DNA from: Hygrophila difformis
Taxonomy: Eukaryota; Streptophyta; Magnoliopsida; Lamiales; Acanthaceae
Length of the DNA stretch: 64,000 bases
Direction of reading: 5' to 3'
NCBI GenBank assembly: GCA_030278955.1
Contig: JAOANR010000006.1
Coordinates: forward strand, 5,203,310-5,267,309
Under the pieces are notes generated by a model, which was not told the origin of the DNA, did no database searches, and worked only from the letters and a program-made list of their open reading frames with translations. The translations under genes and the position numbers were made by a program. The first letter of the stretch is position 1; every line of letters starts with the position of its first letter. Shown one piece after another: positions 47,600 to 59,696 of this stretch.

Positions 47600-48140
47600 G
47601 ACAAGAATCTAGAATAAGGGGCTGCGGCCTACAGTTTTAACCTACTTTTTACTGATGCACTCTGAGGTTTGATTTAGATGTGTAAACATAGAATGTATTC
47701 ATAAACAACTCCTGCATTGTTGTTTAGCAATTGTAATCATATCTATCTGATAACACCATATTACTGTATGTTATGTTACTACATTCCACGTATGTTCAAA
47801 AGTTGAGAGAAGAGAATCCACCAGCTTCTCGTGTGCCTCTTTTTTTCTCTTGACAAAATCCACACTTTATGCTTTCACCTTTGCATATGCTTTTCTTAAG
47901 ACAGACTTTGGAATCATTCTTTTTCCGCTACCAATCCCTAGAAAAAGTATGCAATCTTTCAATTCTGTTTAAGGAAGCTCCTTTTCAATGAACATCTGAA
48001 GTCAATAAATCTGCAAGAATTATTTATTAACAGGACATTCCTGGACAAAATCAAAGGTTTATGTGCCTCTAAAGATTCTGATTAGTGACATAAGACGCAC
48101 GGCCTAAGAGAATGAAGAATCTAAGGTATGGTGTGCAAGA
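47600..48140. other. Spacer between proline-rich gene and kinase gene
   Basis: Holds the promoter of the proline-rich gene (a TATTTATAGAG TATA-like element, minus strand CTCTATAAATA, near 47580-47590) and the kinase 3'UTR. Nothing else seen. Confidence 0.45.
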
Positions 48141-48144
48141 GGCT

Positions 48145-50825
48145 TCAACCACGTTGTGTCATGCCAAGTTCCCTTAGCCGGTTAAGCTCCGGCAAAACCT
48201 CTGTTGCAAGATCAGGTCTGTCTTTCTTGCTCAGCTCAGAACATTTCATTGCCAATTTCGCAAAGCTGAGAGCCTCTTCAACCGGCCAATCAGGTACGGT
48301 TGGATCAAGCAGGTCCTTAAATGTTCCTTCATTGATGGCTTTCTCAACGAGGTGGGTAAGGCCCATTGGAGGTTTGGCAGTGATAATTTGCAGCAACGTC
48401 ACCCCTAATGAGTAGATATCAGATTTAGTTCCTAGCTTGCCTGTTTGCTGATACTCGGGATCTATGTAACAAAATGTCCCTGCAGCTGTCGTCATGCGAT
48501 ATTGAGTCACAGCATCTGCAACTTTGGGTGGAACTAGTCTAGCCAAACCGACATCACTGAGCTTGCACGAGTAATTGTGGTCTAACAGGATATTGGCCGG
48601 CTTTAGGTCGCGGTGGACTAGAGGCTCCGGCTTGGCCTGGTGGAGGAACAACAATGCTGTTGCTACTTCAGCTGCAATCTTGAACCGGATTCCCCAGGGT
48701 ATTGAAGGAGTGTCGCCTTTGCGGAATAAACGATCCTCCAGGCTTCCGTTGTCCATGAATTCGTACACCAGGCAACCGTATTTGGGACACGCTCCCATCA
48801 GGATGACCATGTTTGGATGCCTCATACAGCTCAGGACTTCAACCTGTTTATGTATTATGATGACAAAGGACAGAATCATAGAACCTGGATTTTAGATGCC
48901 AGAGGAAACACAATCGAAAATATGAAATTTTACCTCTTGGTGGAATTGTTTTCTTCCTTGTAAAGCGTCGGATCGGAGCACTTTGATGGCCACGGGGGTG
49001 TGGTCGAGTTTGCCTTTATAAACAGGCCCGTATCCACCTTCTCCGATTTTCATGGACCCTGAGAATTTATTGGTGGCTTCTTCAATCTCCTTGATAGTGT
49101 ATTTTCTGTAGCGGACATCATTGTGAGATAAGCTGTCCAAGGCTCGGATCCTTTCTTCTGCTTCTCTCTTGGCCCTCTGCTCTGCCCGGATTCGTTTCTG
49201 CGCTTCCCTTTCAGCTATTTTGCGTGCTTTCTCGGCTGCTTTGATGGCAGCTCTGCACTTGGCTTTCTCCATTTCGACGAGGGCAAGCGCTGCCTCTTCG
49301 GTGAGCCTGGCCTGCTCCATTCTGTTCTTTTCAGTATGGTTCTTTTGTTCAAGCTGTTGGGCCTAAAAAAAAGTAGAGGAAACTAGAGTTGGAATAAATA
49401 TCCAGATTAGTTCCATGGAACCTTTGGATTAGCATTTTTACCCTTTGTTGAGACCAGGCTGCCTGCTTGCAAGCTTCGCTGTACATGGTCATGGTTTGCT
49501 TCACCTCCTCCTTGAGCCTCTCAACTTGATTCTGCCATTTTCATATGGATTTTAGTACATTCTCAAATACAACTACTTCACAAATGCGCGTTGGCCTTAC
49601 CGTGTTCTGATCCTCAGCAATAATGTTAGTATCTGCTGCTGCTGCTGCTGCTGCTTCCACTGTCGGATTGTCACTCCCCGGAAGGTCCATCCCTGGTGGC
49701 TCCGTGTGTTCGACATCCTGGGAATTGGCAAGGGCTGAGGTACGATGATGCCCTCTACTGGACGACGCCGCCCAGAGAGAATTAAGTATAGGCCATCTAC
49801 CGTGATAACTGGCGTCCCCTGCAGCCTTTTCAGGAGATCCCCTCCTGTGTATTTGCCATTACAACCTTAGGATTCTTCTCAACCACTGAATTTACAATAA
49901 TGAATAGTGGGCCAACATGTTACCTGCTCCCACGTTCTGATTCCAGGCGACAACTACCGCCAGAGTCGAGCAGAGATGGCTGCCTGGGAGGAGTCGAACC
50001 CGGTGAAGGATGTCTTCCTGCAGCACGCACTGACTGTGGTTTGCCTCTAGAAATTGTGTAAACAGCACAATACTCTGGTGCGGCCTTGTTTATCAAGGTC
50101 GGCACATTTGATGCCCAAAATTTCCTACACATGACAAAGATAAAAAGGCATACATGATTGTAAGAAGGGCCTGTACAAATAAGGAAGCAGAATTTGAGGT
50201 ACATCTATGTATCATCCATGCCTTGTCAAGGCACTCCTTGTGGAGGCACCAAGGACAATAGTAGTGACATGGTATCCCCTGATGTAATCCAAAATTGTGT
50301 TGGCCACATCTGTTCCCTCCAACACAACTTCATTCACTGTGACCTGCAACATCATCATACACATCCCATGTTGCAAGAAACCGATTTCATCCATTGAAAG
50401 TGGTGCAATTTTCTCTTATTACAGTAGTGGTAGAATTTTATTGCACAAGGCAAGCAAAAAGGCATTACAGTAATAGTATTAGATAAGGCGAATTTGGCTT
50501 TTAATAGATTACCCCTTTACGTGCACAATGTGCCCGAAAATGTGCAAAGATATGTTCGCCATTGGAATCATTGGAGTTGGAACCATCTGCTACATGAAAA
50601 ACATTAAATTTTAATAAAACCAATAGTGAACATGAAGATTGTTGAGCAGGCAGGTGTAAGATCATGTATAGATCACGGACCGAGGCGCGGAGCCCTGACG
50701 TGGATCAGAACAAGAGTTTGGTTGTTTGTAATGAGGTGATCGGTGGTCCATTTGACGATGGAACCGCTATGTTTGTCCTTGTCAACGGCGACATAAATGG
50801 GATCATTTTCATCGGAGGATACCAT
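48145..50825 (-). CDS. USP domain receptor-like cytoplasmic kinase (RLCK IX type, no U-box)
   Basis: Eight exons: 50825-50681, 50586-50513, 50343-50222, 50124-49924, 49844-49601, 49531-49442, 49362-48934 and 48843-48145; 667 residues with closing phases. Residues 1-155 are a universal-stress-protein-like nucleotide-binding fold (YVAVDKDKHSGSIVKWTTDH, then VVLEGTDVANTILDYI and TTIVLGASTRSALTRKFW). Residues about 265-375 form a long charged coiled coil (EKAKCRAAIKAAEKARKIAE). The kinase starts about 392: IGEGGYGPVYKG, VAIKVL (K419), HRDLKPANILL (HRD about 512), and DVG in place of DFG (about 532), which is normal in this class. No U-box follows, the ORF ending after NRLRELGMTQRG. Exon 3 ends with AG then GCATGG, so a GC-AG intron is needed to keep TRKFWASNVP. 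I recall At5g12000 as the Arabidopsis counterpart. Substrates are unknown. Confidence 0.94.
49631..49655. repeat. Coding GCA/GCT trinucleotide run
   Basis: About eight CTG units on the plus strand encode a six-Ala run (VEAAAAAADTN) in the kinase linker; such runs vary in length between plants. Confidence 0.85.
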
Positions 50826-50900
50826 GATGGATTGATTTTATATATATCCTTACTTATGATCCAACGTTGTCCTGTTTGGTGATCTTGTTAGATCATCAAT

Positions 50901-51725
50901 ATGTGTCATAGAACGCGGTGGTGCAATGAGGTTGTTACCCCCAATGCCGCCGACCCGGCTGCGCCGCCGCTGCGACCACCACTTTCTTTTGGGTTTTTTC
51001 CCGGTGAAGATTGGGAAAAAGTTGAGGAAAAAATGGAGGGGGAATTTTTCTTGTTCAGCACCGTAACTTTAATTGTCATGGCCTTCCTCAAATATCCTAG
51101 TACTATTTTTGTCTCCCCTTATCGTCCATAAGTTGCGGAATTGGTTAACTTAAAATTAAAAGAACTTTCTTTCTTTCTCTCTCTTTCTTTTTTCTTTTAA
51201 AAAAAATATATCTAGAATAATAATAATTGTATATTTGTATGAATATCCTGAATGTGGCTGCAATATAATTCATTCACAATCACATGGTTGTTTGACTAGG
51301 TTAGGATGTGATTATACTAGTGCTAGTATAGTAGCTGCCATTAACGCGTATGTATGAGCAATAACCATTTAATTTGTATTGCGAGTATAAAAATGCTGAA
51401 TTGACACAATCAGGGTATTGTAAATCGGTGTGTTTCACACGTCAGAAACACCACTGCCGAAATTTGCTTATTGACATTTCAAACCAGCACATTTTGCTGC
51501 CAACAATTTGCCTCTTTGGGCGGGCGCATACAAATTGCAGGTTGTACTAATAATTTTCCCTCGATCGAGCTAGTTTAATTTTGTGGTTGATTTCAATCAA
51601 GATTCGGACAGATGTAATCTTGATGTGGCATCAACGACTTATGATGTTGCTTGATGGACGGAAATTTCAGTCTCTTTCAACCCCGGCCCCTGTGAATAAA
51701 TAACAATAAATAAATAAATAAATAA
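50901..51725. other. Kinase promoter side, then spacer
   Basis: The first 150-200 bp are GC-richer and may be kinase leader; the pyrimidine run near 51165-51200 and the rest are unrecognised. Confidence 0.4.
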
Positions 51726-51869
51726 ACAGCAAATGTAGAATAAAGACCAACACATGTAAATACTCCCAATACAAGACCACTATACGAAAATACTACATAT
51801 TGAGTATCAATCCATGTATTTTGATATACTTTTGATAATTAAAATGGCGAAATGACGAAAGAACCCCTG

Positions 51870-52240
51870 GTTGAAAATTGTGCCAAGATATAAAGAGAAA
51901 GATAAAGTGGATATTTCAACTTTATGTCACTTTACTCTCTCTCCCCTTATTAAATGTCTGCAACCTCTCCACCCCAAATTAACTTCTAGCTCCTTCACTC
52001 CTGTTCCCAAACTCCCCTTCACCACTTCACCTCCCCCGTTTGAAACGGACGCCGGTTCGAACACACCCACAATGGCAAGGGCAAAGAAAAGAGGGCAGTG
52101 AGAGAAGCCCAACATCGATTCACTCGTGTGCGCTGCGTGTGAACTCCGAGTTGGCCAGAAAAAGTTTCGAAGTTGCGGTGCCAAGAAACCCAAGTCGAAG
52201 AGGTCCCGATTTTCATAACAGAGATAGGTAATGAAATGGG
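51870..52240 (+). pseudogene. Leader-like start of a plus-strand unit in the MULE
   Basis: CT-rich, leader-like sequence (51930-52050) runs into ATGGCAAGGGCAAAGAAAAG at 52072 but the frame stops after nine codons. A GATAG then GTAATG site near 52227 could be a splice donor. No product is recognised. Confidence 0.3.
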
Positions 52241-52889
52241 TCTTGTGAATTGAATTAGGGTTTTAGCTACACTTTGCTAAGTTTTCTGTTTGGTGTGGTT
52301 AAAAGTGGAAGATTATATGTTTTTATGCAATTGTTGTGTTGTTTGTGCAATCGATTTAGGGTTTTGAAAGTTGCTCGAAAACTATGGAGTATTTGTAAGA
52401 GAAATCAGTGACTTTGTGAAAAGATATTGGTGATGTGATTCACTATAAATTTAGGGTTTTTTAATTTGCTTGGTTGAATAGCCCTTTGATGTTGTTGGGA
52501 AAAGTACGAAAAATATTGTGATATACCACTGAAGTTTTCTAAAAGATGTTGTTCTGTACAATTGACGGACGAGTTCGACTATATACTATTGCACGTGAAT
52601 AAAGAATTACACTTGTTTTTGGTTGTACTGGACCTTAAGGTCTTAGATATTGTAGTTTACAACTCCATGTGGCATCTAGAATACGTACATGCGCAATAAA
52701 AATTAAAAGTCTTCGTGGTTAAATTTATCTGGTACTCAGACTTCAATATTCGGTGTTAAACTTTTCAGTATTTGGTATTCTTTTGTTTTGAGAATTGGTA
52801 TAAATTGTTGTGGACATCTGTTTTCAATTATGATCCACGGGTAAATTTCTTTCAATGGTACATGAACTGCAACTATAGATTGTCATTCG

Positions 52890-53355
52890 ATGATCACATT
52901 GTGTCTAAAAGGACATGCAGGCAGCAGAGAGATAATTTTTTGCTGCGGGGTTCACGTGATGTGGTGGGAGAAGGCGTTTCTGCGGAATGATGCTGAACTT
53001 TGGGACACGGAGCAGGTTGTTGATATGAAGGTATACCGTGCTAAAGTGGCCCCGCAACTTCTGGAAGATGCAAAAGGGCCACCAGCCGAATGTTGATGAT
53101 CATGCGGAGTCGATGGTATCCAAGCCCAATGTTGAGATATAGGCTAGGACAATGGAGTCTAGGACGACGGAACCTGAGCCCACTGTTGAGGAGCAGGTTA
53201 GGACGACAGAGGCTGAGCCCACTGTTGAAGCTGAGTCTAGGACGATGGAGGCCGAGCCCACTGTTGCGGTCATGCCCGATGTAGCAGGTATTCCTTGTCT
53301 GGTCCCAATTTCTGTATACGCTCCAGCAATCCTAGCGTTGTTCGCACATGTGTAA
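52890..53355 (+). pseudogene. Unidentified coding relic with 13-residue repeats
   Basis: One frame reads WWEKAFLRNDAELWDTEQVV then DMKVYRAKVAPQLLEDAKGP before a stop; a second frame from about 53152 has three tandem 39-bp units encoding RTTEPEPTVEEQV, RTTEAEPTVEAES and RTMEAEPTVAVMP. The composition is protein-like, yet frames are broken. I do not recognise the family; acidic Glu/Pro repeats of this sort occur in proteins carried by plant Mutator-like elements. Confidence 0.45.
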
Positions 53356-53934
53356 ACTGGTACACCTGTATGATTTATGCATGACACTGGTATAAATGAA
53401 ATTTTTTGCCAGATATCTAGAAATTTCCCTTAAACGTGAGCCAGAAGGGATGAAAAAGAAGAAAGCCAATGGAAAGTAGAGTGGACGGGCTACCATCATA
53501 GCACGTTGTAGCCTGAGTGTGCTACATGAAGCAATCAATAGCATGATTACTTGGCGGATTATTGATACTGTTTTATTGGTTGACGGATTGATAGTACTAT
53601 TTTGTTGGTGGAATATTTGGGTAAATGGTGTTCTATTGAATTGTTGGTATTGTGCCTTTTGATGAATGGTTCTTAGTTGTGTCTGGACAATTCTGCTGTT
53701 TTTGTTCAATTGTTGGTATTATGCTTTGTGATAGATTGTATTTTCTATAGAACAATCATATTTGCCTTTAATGAAATGATTGTTGGTATTTATTTTTACG
53801 ATGAACGAAAATGTTGTTCAGTAGTGGTATTTGATCAATGGAAAATAATTAGTGGTGTTCGATGGAATCATACAATAAACATTGTTACATAATCTTCCTT
53901 GAAACATCATTAATTGATTCATAATAAAGTAGTT

Positions 53935-54245
53935 TAGTACCAAACTAAGTGATGTGGATAATCTTGTAACACAATTTTTGGTGTTGAGCTAAGTGATGTG
54001 GATAATCTTGAAACACAGCTCATATGTTGAACTAAGTGATGAGGATAATCATGAAACACAAAGTAATGTGTTGAACTAAGTGATGAGGATAATCATGAAA
54101 CACAAAGTAATGTGTTGAACTAAGTGATGGGAATAATCTTGAAACACAAAGTAATTTGCTGAACTAAACTAAGTTGTGTGATAATCTGGAAACACAATTC
54201 ACTATGTTGAACTAAGTGATGTGAATAATCTTGAAACACAATTCC
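53935..54245. repeat. 44-bp minisatellite, about six to seven copies
   Basis: Tandem units of the form TTGAACTAAGTGATGAGGAT then AATCATGAAACACAAAGTAATGTG. The two central units are identical; outer units have diverged and lost a few bases. Confidence 0.9.
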
Positions 54246-55243
54246 CCAAGAATTTCGCTATTTCGATTTTGCTAGTCCTTGGGACCTTTGCGGTATTGTC
54301 CAAGTTAAGGATTACCCACAAGGATCCCAATCCCAAGAAAGAAAGTAGGAATATTGGCTTTCGGTAGTGAACTACACAATAAGAAGTGAATTAGAAGAAT
54401 TTTCCGTATAGAAGGACTTCTAAAAGTCTTAAAAGACTGGGACCAAGTTACTATGATTTCCTTTTATGGCTTTGGAGAAGTAATAAATTGGATTGGTTTG
54501 CTTTGGTCTAGAGAGGAGCTTCCAACCAAAGTAGATTACCTCAAGAGTAAGTGTTGAACTACACTTCACCCCAAGTGTAGTAGTATGCATAAATTGAATA
54601 CCATGTGGTTGGGAGTGTTGTTCCTACAATGGTTTGGATTGCAAAAAAGAAACCAATACCGAATCGCAACAATAAGCTATTAAAACACCCTTAACATCCT
54701 GAACGTATATAACAATATGAATCGTGAAAACAATGGTATATTTCAGGGAAGCAAATGGTACTCTAGTTAAACAGAATATGTTGTTGTCCTTCAACATAAA
54801 TTGTATTCGAATTGTTCAAAGAGTTATCTCATAACATAGCAATTTGGAATGAAAACAACTCAAAATTGCATATTGATGTGGCCCAACATTGATGCCTAAT
54901 ATTCTTCAATGATAATAGCCATGTGGTAAAATCAATTTAAGAAAGATCATGTATGAGCGAGCATGAATCTATGAACCCCTTGCCCATAGCTTGTACTCAT
55001 CCATTCACAACATCAATACAATAAATATTATTACTTTGTTTTTCATTAGTGATGCAATATTTTTTGAAATACAATTTAATGTGTTGACTTTAACCATATG
55101 TGTTGAACAATAACTTGATTATTTTTTATTTTTTAATTTGTTGAACAATAACAATATTTTCCCACTCCTAGGGGCATTATGTGTTCATTACATTAGTGTT
55201 TTCTTTCCACTTGACTTGTATTTTCTTTTGTTTCTATCATGTA
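54246..55243. other. MULE interior, unrecognised
   Basis: AT-rich with no reading frame of note. Confidence 0.4.
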
Positions 55244-55735
55244 CTCCCTCCGTCCCACGAATTGTGGCTCGTATTCCTCTTTTGGCTGTCCCACGAATTG
55301 TGGCCACTTTTCCTTTTTAGATAAATTTAATTAATATAAATATGATTAGAATCTTAATGGTTTCTAAATCCCATTAAAAGTAATCACTTTTACTATTCTG
55401 CACAACTCCCAATACACTTTTATTTTTCTACACAAAGTCCCTTGCATTTCTTTAATTCTTCATATTTTAAAATTGGTACAAATAAAAATTATATAAACTA
55501 TATATTCTAAATCTAGACGTCTAGACGATTCTAACAAGACCACACTTGAATATTTTTCTCTAATTAAATCATTACAATAATATTTTGTTAAAGTTAAACA
55601 ATAAAGAAAGTCAAAATTCATTAAAATTTTAAATACAAATACCCACATTACTTTAACCACTAAACCTCACTACACTCCACCACATAAATTACCGTGCCCA
55701 AAAGAAACGAGCCACAATTCGCGGGACGGAGGGAG
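55244..55735. mobile_element. Stowaway MITE (family B, 492 bp)
   Basis: Long inverted ends: CTCCCTCCGTCCCACGAATT then GTGGCTCGT at the left; the right end inverted is the same with one change (G for A). Flanked by TA (55242-55243, 55736-55737). Its inner GATTCTAACAA(G/A)ACCACACTTGA block, shared with 61527-61826, is the reverse complement of the block in family A. Confidence 0.95.
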
Positions 55736-56192
55736 TATAAAGTGTAAGATGTAAATATGATGTGCACATTTTTTGTTCGTGAAATACGTCATCCAAAACT
55801 AATCATTTTATTTCATTCAAAATGGTATCATATATTGAAACCATCCTAATACATGTTATATTCAAGTACTGAAACCATGCAAACCACAGACCAATACACC
55901 AAGTCAACAAAAATATGCAGACGACAGTCCTCAATTGCATATTAACGCCGCAACCGTGAGTCAACGTGCACGTGTGGATCGCAAACGAGTTGTCAGACTT
56001 GTGTAATGATACATATACGCGCCAGCCACAACCTTCTGTGGTGCATTCTATGTATATTTTGCTTTTATTGTTGTGAACGAATTCATATCAACGCTGAACA
56101 GCTATACAATAATTTGCCAGCACCTTCCGGAAACTATCCTGATTCATAAACCTTTGTCCTACTCCCTTTATTGCATTAGCCCATATAACCCT

Positions 56193-56950
56193 CTATTCCT
56201 CATCTTCCTCGGTATCTTCATCGTCCAGATCATCCTATGCCACCGTCTGTTCCCTGAAGTACAAGTTACTTGGACGTCAAAAACTAGTTACATTCAACAA
56301 CAATAACAGTTATGTGCACATTTAACAATTTTCGTATGAGTATGTGTATACCAGTGTTGTGTACAAAATAACATCAATGTACATAATCATTTTCATATTT
56401 CAAGAATCATGGTCCTATTTCCGCAGATAGCTAGATACTACTGAAAGATATAGCTATGATCATAACCAGGCATCATCTACAAAACAAAACCATTCATACG
56501 CTCTCATTTTGCCAAATATTTAAAAAACAAGCAGCTCAATGCAATTTGAGAAAACCCTTACATGATTGTGGTTCTTACTTCCCGGTCCATCACTGTCATC
56601 TTCCCAAATGCCGGTCCCTTTGCCCGGTTCAGGTTCGACATCCTTCTCACATCGTCATCATTTGTTATCTCCATTTTATAACCCTCTTTGGTTTTATCGT
56701 AATGGAGAGTGTGTGTAGTTGAACATACATTACCCAATTTCTCTGTCATCTTTCCATATACATCCGCAAGGGCATCGCCATCCCTTATCCTCATGAGATA
56801 GACGTGGACATTGTAATGACAGAACAACATGACCTCTTGCCCAACCCCTTGCTCCCGAATGCTTTCCATCTTGCTCACCCCTACTCCCTTTCCGAAAACC
56901 CTGTAGAAAACCCCAAATAACAGCCTCTCCAAACCCCAACGTTCTTCCAC
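56193..56950 (-). CDS. Small two-exon protein with MuDR N-terminal-like domain and acidic tail
   Basis: Exon 1 (56950-56579) ends GACCGGGAA then GTAAGA; exon 2 (56234-56193) starts after GGTGGCATAG and encodes DDLDDEDTEEDEE and a stop. Joined in frame they give about 137 residues. The middle (VMLFCHYNVHVYLMRIRDGD, then THTLHYDKTKEGYKMEITND, DDVRRM) resembles the PB1-like domain that opens plant MuDR transposases, which is usually followed by an acidic stretch. Here the protein ends after the acidic stretch, without a DDE core. A later start at MESIREQG (about residue 28) is possible. It may be a truncated transposase or a small element-encoded protein. Expression is unproven. Confidence 0.5.
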
Positions 56951-57039
56951 CCCTAAACCCTCTTACACCCTTCTCCTTCCACCCACCAAGAACGTGAATC
57001 TACTCCCCTGCCGTTTGCCCCCCGCTATGCGTGCTTTTG

Positions 57040-57290
57040 GCATCTTAAGGAGCTTCCTCAAAAAGCTTCACAACCAGAAATGGAGGTCGCCGTTTCTGTC
57101 AACAACCTTCTCCGACTCCCGCTTGTTGCGCTCTTCCGCCCAAAAATGGAGGTCGCCGTTTCTGTCAACACCCTTCCGCTCGCTGTTGCTTCCCCGTCAA
57201 GGTTTTGGAGCTGTGGTATTAATGGCTTCATTGGTCTAGGGAGGAAGAAGAAGAAGCCATGGTTTAAATCCCAAAGCTCCAATATCTAAT
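57040..57290 (+). repeat. Short 66-bp duplication near right MULE end
   Basis: The block AAATGGAGGTCGCCGTTTCT then GTCAACA occurs at about 57078 and 57144, a partial tandem duplication in GC-richer sequence upstream of the minus-strand gene. Confidence 0.7.
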
Positions 57291-57505
57291 TTGTCTCTTT
57301 CCACCCATCACAATCATTTGGTCAGCAAAAGTACAAAAGGTAAGGGCATAATTGTATTTTCACAAAGGATTTTCATTATTGATTTAAAAATAAAGGGGAA
57401 GTCCTGATTTGGGATGTATTTGGTATATTGGTGTTAATACATAATGTATTTGATATGCTGGCCTTGTATTTGTATAGGTTTGTGCTGCTGGCCTTTTTTA
57501 ATAAT

Positions 57506-58217
57506 TCCCCCATAAATAAAACCAAATAATGGATCTCGTCTTCCTATCCATAATTAAGGACGAGACGTAATTGGGACCCCATTTCCAAAATAATAAGAAA
57601 TTAAAAAATAATTGCATTGCATGTAAGATAATCTCCAGATTATAATTACATATTCTCTTTCTTTCTTTCTTTCTTTTTCTTTTTCTTTTAGTACATTTTA
57701 AATCCGGGGAATAATACAAAACAAGTGAATTTAAATTCCAAATATCGCTGTCAACCCCTACATACCTCCTATTATTTTACAGTATTATGAGACTTTCGAA
57801 CATGTTCAAACTTCATTGCTCACGTATGATATAGTACTACTATTATTACCCTTCCATATTTCCTTTTTTAATTTTCATTTGGTACGTAAACGGGAATTAT
57901 AAAAGAAAGCAAAGTAAAAACGGACAAGTTATAATACTCTTCTACATTATAGGAGCTAGGATACACGTAATACATGTATTAACATAACAGCTAATTACAA
58001 TGCAAAGAGTAGTAAGAAATGGATGGTGTGCAAGCCAATTAATGAAGCAATGCCATGAGGTCTTTAACAAACCAGTGCGGTACCCCTAAAACCCTAAACC
58101 GTGAGAAAGACACAAAGACATTGCATTGTATGTGTGATCGTCTATACGAGTTGTTGTCCTTCTTCACCTCGTTCGTAATCAAAACAACCCATTTTCCATA
58201 CAAATAAGAAAGATATA
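57506..58217. other. Intergenic spacer
   Basis: No gene. A CTTT-rich run is at about 57655-57690. Confidence 0.5.
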
Positions 58218-58365
58218 CTCCCTATGTCCCATTTAATTTCTCTTGTTTGACTTTTGCGCACAATCAAATTAACTTTTTTAATCGTTAATATCTCAAAATA
58301 TGTACAACTGAATAATAAACGGTGTCAAAATGTCAAACAGGACATGTTCTGCGGGACGGATGGAG
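58218..58365. mobile_element. Short Stowaway-like MITE
   Basis: 148 bp; CTCCCTATGTCCCATTTAAT at the left and, inverted, CTCCATCCGTCCCGCAGAAC at the right, flanked by TA. Confidence 0.8.
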
Positions 58366-58856
58366 TATATTTGTAAGGGGATTATTAGGGTCTAGCTAGG
58401 GATGACCTTGCCTCAATCCCTTTATGGGATTGAATTCCATCCACCAGTCAATTTTCATTCCCAAAAGCCAACGTATAGTATATAGAAGAGCCAGAAATTA
58501 ATATACATGCCATGCATAATCAATTTTGAAAGGGATTGAGGAAACGTAACATTGAATATTAAAATACATGCCATATCATACCGACAACGTAACATTGCAA
58601 AAAACCCTAAATTAATATAGTGACATTATATATGTTGACATGCGTCTTTATTTTATTTATTTATTTTTATATCAAATTTGAAATCCACCTCAGCAACTTG
58701 GCCTTTTTCCTGCTCACCAGTCACGACACCGGAGATTCATAACTTTATACTTCTATATAGAGAGAATTGCATGATGCATGCAATATCAGTGGAGCCCCTC
58801 TCCTAGCTAGCTAGAAAGCAAGCAAGTTGATTAGTAGTATTTAATATGAAGGTGTC

Positions 58857-58892
<36 letters not shown>

Positions 58893-59496
58893 TTGTCGGA
58901 TCGGAGCGCAATCAATTAATAATCACATACTATACCTTAATGGAGTACAAGTTTAATTTATACACACAATTTTGCATAGCCTTGTCGAGACCAAAAATCC
59001 CTAAACATTTGAGGCAACTCAAAGTGCCCAAGCAAAGTTTCAATGTAAAAATTAGACACACACATCCGTCACAAGCGAGCCGCCATAAATCCCCACCTGA
59101 TCACTGTCCTGTCCAATATCCCTTCAAAATTTTTCATGAAAGCCATTAAGACCGGCTGGGGCAGAAAAAAGACTTTCATATCAAACAACCAATTGAATAC
59201 AAGATATTAGGTGGAGTGATCAATATAGGGAATCACAATATATAGATAATGTGGGGTACTCGATGATATTCATCTCATAAATGAATACAAGATATCCAGA
59301 TGGGTGCATATGACTATGAATGATACCATGTTATAAATATAATGGATGTAAGGTTCAAATCCAAAATCAGTTAAAAATGGATGGAGTCTATAAGGTGATC
59401 AGTCTCTATCTCCAATTCACCTTTGTCTCTATACCCAGCATAAAAGACCTAACTATGGACATTAACGTGACCTACTCTTATCACTTTAGCATAAAA

Positions 59497-59568
<72 letters not shown>

Positions 59569-59696
59569 CAACGACATGGTTAACGCCTGCCCGAATGTGT
59601 CTGAATGTCACTTCACTTGCTGGCCTTGTAAAAGTCAAAGTCAAAATCCCCGTGATCCACTACACTATAGATCGATGATCCAAAGGGTATATATTA
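58366..59696. other. Intergenic spacer with microsatellites
   Basis: (TA)n at 58862-58889 and (AAT)n at 59497-59568 (about 24 units). No gene is recognised; a frame across the AAT run (poly-Asn) is not real. Confidence 0.5.

Larger units (their letters stand above)
51735..57505. mobile_element. Decayed Mutator-like element (approximate ends)
   Basis: Both borders carry related AT-rich sequence in inverted orientation: on the left GACCAACACATGTAAATACT then CCAATACAAGACCAC; on the right, inverted, GGCCAGCAGCACAAACCTAT then ACAAATACAAGGCCAGC. Inside the right border a minus-strand gene begins with a MuDR N-terminal-like domain. A plus-strand, leader-like region with a decayed gene starts inside the left border, so two units converge as in MuDR elements. 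No transposase catalytic core was found and the 9-bp TSD was not identified. A Stowaway MITE is nested at 55244-55735. Confidence 0.5.

Noticed and set aside
51870..52231. Plus-strand frames of 60-90 codons as real genes
   Set aside because: Frames break quickly, starts are poor and no family is recognised; annotated only as relic.
53935..54245. CRISPR-like array
   Set aside because: Units are directly adjoining with no unique spacers, and this is plant DNA.
59320..59583. Frame ending in poly-Asn
   Set aside because: Created by the (AAT)n microsatellite.
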